From the NCBI GenBank assembly GCA_022835595.1, contig BQUP01000017.1:1-29062 (forward strand): a stretch of DNA of 29,062 nucleotides, written 5' to 3'. The notes beneath the pieces are model-generated. The model ran no database searches. It saw only the letters and a program-made list of their open reading frames with translations, and was not told the origin of the DNA. Within the stretch, counting starts at the first letter, position 1, and every line of letters starts with the position of its first letter. Of this stretch, positions 22,101 to 29,062 are shown one piece after another. The stretch comes from Cystobasidium ongulense. Lineage: Eukaryota > Basidiomycota > Cystobasidiomycetes > Cystobasidiales > Cystobasidiaceae. The position numbers and the translations under genes are program-made.

Positions 22101-23684
22101 ATCTGTTGGAGCAACGGAGGACACTTGCATTACTTGAATGATTTCTTGGGTGTGTATAGAGTGCACCTCGATGGTATTATCCTGCAGCAGCGCTATGATG
22201 TAGGGATAATCGACAGCTGGGGAATGGCGCAAATGTGTCAGTATCAGATATCGTTGAAACCAATCCCACTTACCGATGGATTTAACATTGCTAGCCCATT
22301 CGAGGGTTCCTCTAGTTGGCTCGCCGTTCTCCTTGATGAAGAGGCCTAAAGTTGTCGACCCAGTGTGACTCGCAACAAGGAATTCATTGTCTTCAATAGA
22401 TAAAATTGCGGGACGCTGATGACTTTTGGGTCTAGCTATATGAGTACCGGAAGACGGTGTCAAGTCGTGCATTTCGGATGGAGGCGAGTCCGGTGGATCC
22501 TGGGAGATGGGTAGTAGGGGTGTAAGGGTAGCTGAATCCAGATTAACAAGCGAGTAATTGACCGCATCGGCTATGCATAGAAATGAGCCCCGGAGGACCG
22601 CGAATATGGCTGTTGTTCGTAAAGGTATTTCTTTGAGCATTTCGATTTGACTGTGAGATATCGAGAGCAGCTGCATGGACTTGCGCTTGATGATGCATAG
22701 GCGTATTGCATCATCATGGGGATTGGAAAGGTCCACAGCGAAAGTAGATACACCTCGCACCGGCTGCAGAGCTGCGATGTTCGAGAATGTCGGAAGAGCG
22801 TGGAGAGTGAGAATGCCCTCTGTCAAAGGAATGCGATTCAGCGACGGTGTTCGAGCAAATTATGGTACTTTCCAATTGCGGGAGAATACTCACCTGATAA
22901 GATGATGGCTTTGCCAACTGTAGGCAAAATCGCAAGCTTTTCAATGGGCCTTCTACCCGGTACTACATTGTATTGATCTAGCAAGTATGCGGCCTAACAG
23001 AGAAAGGGACACGTGAGCTTACAGGATTCACCACCCAAAGTGCGTTGAACTCACCTCCTCAGCTGTTCCAGCGATACTGGTATCTGACTGAGCACGTTGT
23101 TTCCCCTTGTTGCTTGCTCTCGTAATATCAAGTCTCCAAACTGCTATAGACCCTTCGTTGCCTGCTATCCAAATGCTCTCTGTCCCAGCTTGTACGGACC
23201 TGATGCTTTGTGAGGTCCTGCTGCTGGAACTTGTGAGGGCAGTGTGAGACGATATAGCATCGTGTCCAATATTTATTGCTTTTGATGGTGCCAGCTGTCG
23301 AGCCTCTGTTTCGGGTGAAGCAAGTCCAGAGGTCGAAGCGCCTGACGGAGACCCGCTCGAAAAGCGTGCGTTGAAGGTGGAAGGAGGCGAGAAAGAGGAA
23401 GAGGAAGAGCCTTTGCTGACGAGTTGTGATAGTCTTCCGCTGATACTTGGCTCCTGCTTAGGGGTGGAAGAGTTGTAGTTGTTGTTGTTGTTGTTGTTGT
23501 TGCTTACTGCAGATGGTGACGATGGTCCTGCATGGGCTAGAGGGCTCGTAGACCTCTGAAATGCAGCCAGCGTTGGAGCCTCGGGAGAAGCCGCTGGTGA
23601 TGGGTCTTGAGCAAATGCAGGCTGCACGAGCTTGACGAGCTCGAATGGCGGCAGCTCATACGGCCGCAATAACGTCGAGGTCAT
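19193..23684 (-). CDS. VPS3: Vps3/TGFBRAP1 family CORVET subunit, ten exons, 1270 aa
   Basis: Vps3 is the Rab5-binding subunit of the CORVET tether that promotes endosome fusion. Exons are 23684-23055, 22993-22894, 22819-22274, 22216-21600, 21541-21298, 21118-20913, 20844-20642, 20583-20439, 20370-20245 and 20188-19193. The nine introns (56-179 nt) have GT-AG ends and all phases close (3813 nt). The N-terminal half is a CNH/beta-propeller: IWIAGNEGSIAVWRLD, then AYLLDQYNVVPGRRPIEKLA, and VDYPYIIALLQDNTIEVHS. An alpha-solenoid follows, with FCYIKQKAAWKLLG, TDPRLLIRLFPD, INLVRNYSPHLPP, ALWLVKRDRELGLRV and a Vps39-type domain 2 at the end (GQHEQVLSILAIDLKDLASA; IPDDWPLPLMENFL). The order and spacing fit TGFBRAP1/Vps3 better than Vps39, notably the D..DS segment followed by the Y..W...R..ELG..V motif. 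Residues 62-69 are poly-Asn in a low-complexity Ser-rich linker, and the C-terminus is acidic. The third intron is 57 nt with no in-frame stop, so retention would add 19 residues. Confidence 0.85.
23478..23501. repeat. (GTT)8 trinucleotide repeat coding poly-Asn in VPS3
   Basis: Eight pure AAC codons on the minus strand encode Asn62-69 of the VPS3 product, followed by Tyr and another Asn. A pure-codon run like this is prone to length change. It sits in a disordered linker within the propeller region. Confidence 0.9.
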
Positions 23685-23905
23685 CTCGCAGGCAATTTAC
23701 GCGCTGGCATGATCGGTGAGAGCGAAGATAACCTACTTGACTGAGATCTGGGAAGCTTTGATTCTTGCACCAGCAACCTGTATGCTCAAAGCTGCCCTTG
23801 ATACCCTGTTCATACACTCATACCATAGATTTCCCTCTCAGTCTGCAACCGAGTCAGCTCGATTTATTCTTCACACACCTAGCATGCGAATGAGCAATAC
23901 TCTTT

Positions 23906-23991
23906 ATGATCTATCATTACGAAACCATGGAGAACTGGAAGATGAAAAATGATCTATCATTACGGAATCATGGAGAACTGGAAGATGAAAA
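23906..23991 (+). repeat. Tandem duplication, 43 bp x 2
   Basis: Units 23906-23948 and 23949-23991 are directly adjacent and differ at two positions (CGAAACC versus CGGAATC). The near-identity indicates a recent duplication. It lies about 220 bp upstream of the VPS3 start codon. Confidence 0.9.
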
Positions 23992-24316
23992 TCGATAAGG
24001 ATTGGTTTTAAAAGACTAATGAAAAACAGTATGGCAAGAACTCGCTTGGTATCATATTATGTTGCAAGTCTCTAACATGACTTTGAATCTATAGACAGAA
24101 AGGTCCAACGAAGGGAAACGAATAAGCAGGGAATAAATGGACAGTAAGTGAGGGATTCTGAACGACCCGCATGGATCGTCATTATATGTCGAAGAACAAT
24201 CAGTTGGATGTGCGACTGAACATGGACTCGACTAGAATGCATTCAATTGCATGACTAAGATGATGTGCCGATGGAGCGGTCAGCCTTGCTGAATTTATGC
24301 TACAAGAAACTGGAAT

Positions 24317-24343
24317 GAAACTGAAACTGAAACTGAAACTGAA
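24317..24343 (+). repeat. GAAACT hexanucleotide repeat, about 4.5 units
   Basis: Four complete GAAACT units and a partial fifth, without interruption, in the non-coding region between VPS3 and the USP-like gene. Confidence 0.9.
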
Positions 24344-24722
24344 TTAAGCGTATGCTATGTAATACGGATGGAAAGTATCAGCACTGTGACAGTAAAATTT
24401 TTATCTTCCTAGCAGTGTTACCTACAAGTTGTAACTAACTCATAAGAATGGCCATGTCGAGAAGCTGATTCGGTCCCCTCTGGCCCGCTTTAATAGGGTA
24501 GGGAGAATATACAGCCGATGCATCCCTAATCATCATCTTGACCTCTATAATAGGGTCTCGGCGTTGGCCTTGCCAGTCATCGAGTGCTTTCAGAAGTGCT
24601 GTAGATATTAAAAGGGCAACGATAAGGATCAGTAATTAGAATGAAAAGGTTCATAGCCCAAATTACTGACACAGGAATTGGACACTGTCGAAGGGTACGT
24701 CCATTCTTAATTCAATCGCTAG

Positions 24723-25685
24723 TTCGACCTATACGCGGCTGATCTACCGTTGCTGCGTCTCAGAATTCCGGCAAGATTCCTGGTAACTCGACATATGAAG
24801 GCAGAATGCCAGAATGAGCTTTGTGGTCATTCAGAAGCCGAACTGGTGAAACGCATGTCCTTTCTAACCGGCCATCCGGTGGACGATAGCACTGTTTTCA
24901 TACACCAGCTGCAAAAAGTAATGGTCAAATGGTGAGGACATTACTATACCGTTGAATTTTCTTGCCGTAATACTTTTCTCTTGCAGTCCGCAGTGTCGAA
25001 CTAATAGCTTGGAACAGGTGCATTTGTTTTCGCAGCATCCGCCGATCCTGTTCCTGCTCATAAAAGCCAAAGGAGAAGCGGACACGTACAAGACGACGGA
25101 GCTGAAGCAAGATCTCGACTTTAGGGGATACATGCGTAAAGGGGTAAGTCGTTGCGCTGAGAGGAATCATCAATTCCTGAAGGTTCGTTAGCTGAATTCG
25201 CCATCTATCCACAGAGCGCTCCTGCAAAGTACCGTTTAGCGGCAGTGATCTGCTTTCAGATGAAAGTGACGAAACCCAAGCGAAGCCTGTTCTTTGCGGA
25301 AGATTCTGCGTTCGAGCAATGGATCTGGTGGAACTTTGAAGCAACAGAGTGTCGCCGAACCAGTGATGCTGCCGCAAGACTGTCCCCTGACGCGCGGTTT
25401 GCGATGTACGTCAGAGTGGACGACGGAGATCCTGGACGCTCCGTGAGCCTTCCAATGATCATACTCAATAGCTCGCAGGAGAAGCCCGAAGAGGGAGAAG
25501 CCACGCCGAAAGTTCAGAGAAGTAAAGGAAAAGGTAAACGGCCGGCTAGAGATTCTTCGCCAACTGATTCAGACAGTGAGCGAGAAAGACGAGTCGCAAG
25601 TACCAGTAGGGGGACGGGCAGAGCCAGCTTTGAGGGGTTCGAAAAGGATGAAGGTAAAGAGGAGCCGGAAGGAAGAGGCCGGTGA
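24723..25685 (+). CDS. Ubiquitin-specific-protease-like gene, 3' exons only, probable pseudoprotease
   Basis: Three plus-strand exons (24723-24931, 24987-25143, 25215-25685) join in phase across introns of 55 and 71 nt (GTGAGG...TTGCAG and GTAAGT...CCACAG). The first exon appears to be entered at a TAG acceptor, and upstream exons were not resolved. The joined 3' part is about 278 aa. Features fitting a UCH/USP fold are a zinc-ribbon pair (AECQNELCGH, then KCPQC after the first splice), HPPILFLLIKA at the place of the usual PP.L..HLKRF strand, DLDFRGYM, and KYRLAAVICFQ at the place of Y.L..VI.H. The following GHY motif with the catalytic His is absent: the sequence runs MKVTKPKRSLFFAED, then WIWWNFEATE and FAMYVRVDD. 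The tail is Lys/Arg/Glu/Ser-rich and probably disordered. Family assignment is by eye and moderate. A decayed gene or a non-catalytic USP-like protein are both possible. Confidence 0.5.
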
Positions 25686-28600
25686 AGTTTGCCCGATGTA
25701 ATGATAGGGCTTGAGGATCTCTGTTTGCAATCAATAGCTAGATTTTGGCATGTTCTTTACGCTTGCACCGTCTTGGCCATTTATTCCTAATGGGTAGCCA
25801 ATTATACAAGGAAAAGTAAGAAGAATTAGTGTCTTGCTCATTATAGAAAAGCTTGGAAGTATTAGTGAATTGTATCAGTGACCAGTCGAAACACAACACT
25901 GATGAGGAGCTATCTCTACAGCCTATGCGTGAGTGCTTGTACTATCGCTCTTACTATGCTTGAATGCTTGCTCTTCGCGGGAGATAAACGCCATCTGCCG
26001 TCCATGATTGCCACCATCTATTGAGCAGGTGGAGCGTGGCCTGGATGCAGTTTGTATTCTCTGGTACTGATACTGCACTACTGCAGGCATCTGGTTTTGC
26101 ATGTGGTGCCATCGTGGATGCTCCTGTTGGTGCTTGTCAGTGATGGCGTCGCTTGAACGGCGGACGCTTTTACTGCGATCATCCTCAGGTCGATGGTTTG
26201 CATGCCACCGATATGCAACAGCAAGAACAGCAGCAGAACCTGCCTGCAGCCAGTAGAGCTGTCAAGACTGGGACTGGCCACCTCAAACAGCTGTAGCGGC
26301 GCGCTCGACAGATCTGAGCAGCTTGTGCGCCTAAACGAGGAAGCCGCTAGACGCTGACGGAACCATCACGCATTGCAAGATGGACACGGATGGTAGTGCT
26401 TGGTGGTACACCTAGACGGAGCTATAAAGGCTGAAGACATTAGATCTTGTGAGTCATGCGAGCCTGAGACGACAATCTGCGAAACGTACGATGAAGGCTG
26501 ATTATGGCGCCTGGCAGGATATTATGTATTGTATCTACAGTATATCAGTAGCAAGCACTGTACAATCAAGCAATGAACTCGTCAAATGCTCTGATTGCTC
26601 TGACTGGGCCTCTTGCCGCGACAAGCAAGCGTGCTGGACCTCTGACGAATTACTTGCTAGAGCACGACACTGTTTTAGAGCAAGACATGCTACAATACAC
26701 GCAATAGCTGTTGTCAAGCTCATCTGGACTACTGGTCCTCTCTCTGTCTTGTCCTATAAACGACAGCTGTGAGTGCATTTGCTCATATAGCTGTATCGGA
26801 TGACGCTGACCTTTCTGCAAACATACAGAATTGAATGACATTGCAAGCAAGGCTGGCTCCATTCAACAAGCTCTCCATTCAAGAAGTCAAATTGCCGTTG
26901 TCGATATGGACACCTGAGCTTTGTGGATGCCTTGCTGTACGCTCGGCTGTCCCGCAACGTTAATCTTTGCGAATGGATGCTGGTATAAGCACCATTGTGC
27001 GATAGTCGCACAGCGTCTCAAGGCAGATGTGCGGGATCGTCACTGTTCGGAGTCTCCTAGCACCTGGACTGTGCTTTCAAGGTTGGTAGATTTGAAACTT
27101 TATGTTCTGCGAGCCATACATTTTGCTGACTTGATATTGATACTGTCAGGATATCATTCAACAGTTCCAGCATGACTCTAGAGAAGTCAGTCGGTCAATA
27201 TACCTAGTGCTACTTTGGAGACTCATTGAAGGAATTTGTGGTGGTCTCGTGTTGGTACTTGGCTGCCGTGACGCGATATTTTTGAGGCAGGTTTCAAGGC
27301 GACAGAGATGGTGACGGGATGGGGTAAACGAAGTCGGCTAGTGTTGATTTGGGTTTGGCACAGTAAGTAATGCGTGTCTATAGCTGTATCTCGGACCTCC
27401 GCAAGCTTACTCTCCTTCTATTTCTGATTTCTGATTGTTAGATCCAAACGCTAGCTTGATGCAACGAGCTTCTCGTGCATTGGTCCGCTAGCAAAAGAAC
27501 TTGTGGTAACCGCATGGGTGTCACATCGCGTGCAAAGCTAGCATTATGGAAGCTAATGTGCTTTCCTCTGTCTCATTTCTCCAGCATCCCGGCCAATTGT
27601 CAGTACAATAGCTGCCCAAAAGGATAGCAAGAGCATGCACATAGGCTGGGTTCAAGCCATTTGGGCTAAGAGTACAGAAGTCAATAGGTGACTGCTCAGC
27701 TACGAGAGATTGCATCAAGATTCGCTGGCTATTCTCAAGATGCTGGGGCTTAGACAAGTGTGGACAAGCGCAGCACCGCCAACACAACAGCAGGCTGGTA
27801 GGCAGGGGCTTTTAAATTAAATGGAATCTACTTAAAAGACATGCTAATAGCGCTTGTGATTGTCTAGCCGTCAATGCAGGCGTCACACGGCTATGAGAGG
27901 CCTGTCTCTACAATTTGCCGGTGGCGTTGGCGGGCGTTGCCCACGCGTGGATCCGGCTACAAGACAGCAGGCGGTCAAGTGAGTACATAGACGTGTACTG
28001 TAAGCTCGTAATACCGAGCTGACGCTGGACTGACCCCCCCTGCTGTTGTATTAGGGGCACTACAGGCGCCACAGTCTGCCGACCTTCAAGCTGGTTGATC
28101 GAGGGCAAAAGGCGATACTGCCCGTTCAGGCAGGCGTACAGCGATGTGAGTTGTATGCTTTGATAGCGAATGAGTACAAGAGCATACGCTAATGCTGGAT
28201 TCTGCAATACTGTCGTTTCTGCTCAGATCTGGTCGATCTTCGCTACCCACTTGCAAATGCGAGGGTTTATCCTCTATCATAGATAGTAAAGGGAGGACTC
28301 CTATGGACGCAAGACCGTCACAGAGGTTGTATAGGCCTGTTCCACGGCTTCCAAGCCTCGCGAAGCGCCTGCAGCGAAAGAAAGGACAGAGCAAGCAAGA
28401 AGGGCCGACACTGCAAAAGAAGAGAGGCGCTCAATACTTGAAGAAGGGCCTCCAAGAGCAGGACAACAACTTCAAGCGGTTGGAGTAAACACGTAGAGCT
28501 ACCGGCAAGCTCCGAAGCCCCTCTTCCTGCCCCTCCTCCTTCTCTTCCACTTCTTCAAGGGTTTCTCGCCAACAAAGACTTAGGAGACGCTCTTTGCACT

Positions 28601-28779
28601 CACGCACCACAGGCCCACTCCAGCACGCCCCAAGGAGCCCCTGGCCGCAGAAACCCCTTCCCAAAGACTCGGCACTCAACTCAACTCTCTGTCGCGCCGT
28701 AAACGCCGTGAAAGGGTGAAGAGGCGTTTACAGGGTGTTTCTAGGGCTTTCTAAGCACCCAAACCCCCAAAAACCCCCC
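25686..28779. other. Subtelomeric region without recognised genes
   Basis: About 3.1 kb between the last gene and the telomere array. Short open frames exist on both strands, such as a charged Lys/Gln-rich stretch at about 28321-28488 and a minus-strand frame at 27521-27787, but none matches a family that I know. I see no subtelomeric RecQ-type helicase motif. The last 250 bases before the array are rich in CT and CCC runs. Confidence 0.5.
28699..28731. repeat. Perfect 9-bp inverted repeat near the telomere
   Basis: GTAAACGCC (28699-28707) and GGCGTTTAC (28723-28731) form a perfect stem around a 15-nt loop, about 50 bp before the first telomere repeat. Its role is unknown. Confidence 0.7.
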
Positions 28780-29062
28780 TTAGGGGTTTTAGGGGTTTTA
28801 GGGTTTAGGGGTTTTAGGGGTTTAGGGTTTTAGGGTTTTAGGGTTTAGGGTTTTAGGGGTTTAGGGGTTTTTAGGGGTTTTAGGGGTTTTTAGGGTTTTA
28901 GGGGTTTTAGGGGTTTTAGGGGTTTAGGGGTTAGGGGTTTTTAGGGGTTTTAGGGGTTTTAGGGGTTTTAGGGTTTTTAGGGTTTTAGGGTTTTAGGGGT
29001 TTAGGGGTTTTAGGGTTTTAGGGGTTTAGGGGTTTAGGGTTTTAGGGGTTTAGGGGTTTAGG
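28780..29062 (+). repeat. Telomere repeat array, G-rich strand towards the chromosome end
   Basis: About 34 units of the form T2-5 A G3-4 run to the end of the window, for example TTTAGGG, TTTAGGGG, TTTTAGGGG and TTTTTAGGGG. The G-rich strand reads 5' to 3' towards the window edge, as at a right-hand chromosome end. Unit length varies from 7 to about 10 with no fixed order, unlike the uniform TTAGGG of most filamentous fungi. It starts directly after the C-rich run AAACCCCCAAAAACCCCCC. Confidence 0.95.

Larger units (their letters stand above)
23685..24722. other. Shared upstream region of VPS3 (minus) and the USP-like gene (plus)
   Basis: The divergent region holds a 43-bp tandem duplication and a GAAACT repeat. 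The undetected 5' exons of the USP-like gene probably lie within about 24420-24720. An open plus-strand stretch (GHVEKLIRSPLARFN; ALALPVIECFQKC) is a candidate, but the splice joins are unclear. Confidence 0.4.

Noticed and set aside
19193-23684. Vps39/Vam6 (HOPS) as the identity of the large gene
   Set aside because: The segment order and motifs (AAWKLLG, ALWLVKRDRELGLRV, the D..DS loop) fit TGFBRAP1/Vps3 better, although the two families share domains.
28192-28488. 98-codon plus-strand ORF close to the telomere
   Set aside because: Low-complexity Lys/Gln/Arg-rich sequence without a family match. Coding status could not be supported.
1-29062. CRISPR array, tRNA, rRNA or bacterial operon
   Set aside because: No spaced direct repeats, no tRNA-like cloverleaf noticed, and the spliced gene structure and telomere are eukaryotic.

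Overview
The window is the end of a fungal chromosome, most likely from a basidiomycete. The right edge (28780-29062) is a telomere in the G-rich orientation. The genes have many short introns (about 49-180 nt) with GTRAGT-type donors, CTRAC-like branch sites and CAG/TAG ends. A transposase of the KDZ class with a CxC6-type cysteine cluster is present, and this class is best known from basidiomycetes. I cannot name the species.

Layout. 241-2301 (minus): a four-exon gene for a secreted or membrane-anchored protein with an arrestin-like fold. 3351-3707 (plus): the C-terminal part of an ICMT-type methyltransferase, interrupted by one in-frame stop. 4287-4625 (minus): an unexplained open exon. 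About 5260-7660 (minus): an old Ty1/copia fossil. 7881-11270 (plus): an old Ty3/gypsy fossil with one recognisable LTR. 11749-12786 (minus): a five-exon HAD-like protein that has lost its catalytic aspartate. 13603-14760 (minus): a decayed KDZ transposase. 15924-16088 (plus) and 16021-17792 (minus): a possible 55-residue ORF overlapping the tail of a multi-exon membrane glycoprotein. 19193-23684 (minus): a ten-exon VPS3/TGFBRAP1 orthologue. 24723-25685 (plus): the 3' exons of a ubiquitin-protease-like gene without the usual catalytic His motif. 25686-28779: about 3 kb of subtelomeric DNA with no recognisable gene, then the telomere.

The genes do not form a pathway. VPS3 is an ordinary housekeeping gene of the endosomal CORVET tether lying only about 5 kb from the telomere repeats. 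Around it are lineage-specific or decaying genes and transposon remains, as is typical of a subtelomere. Exon joins were worked out by hand from splice signals and reading phase. They close without a frame error in the arrestin-like gene (606 aa), the HAD gene (259 aa) and VPS3 (1270 aa). They also close in the membrane glycoprotein (411 or 431 aa), although its first introns are ambiguous.

The most interesting points are the irregular telomere repeat (T2-5 A G3-4), two apparent pseudoenzymes (HAD and USP-like), a dispersed repeat of about 155 bp shared by two intergenic regions, and a lumenal or secreted arrestin-fold candidate.
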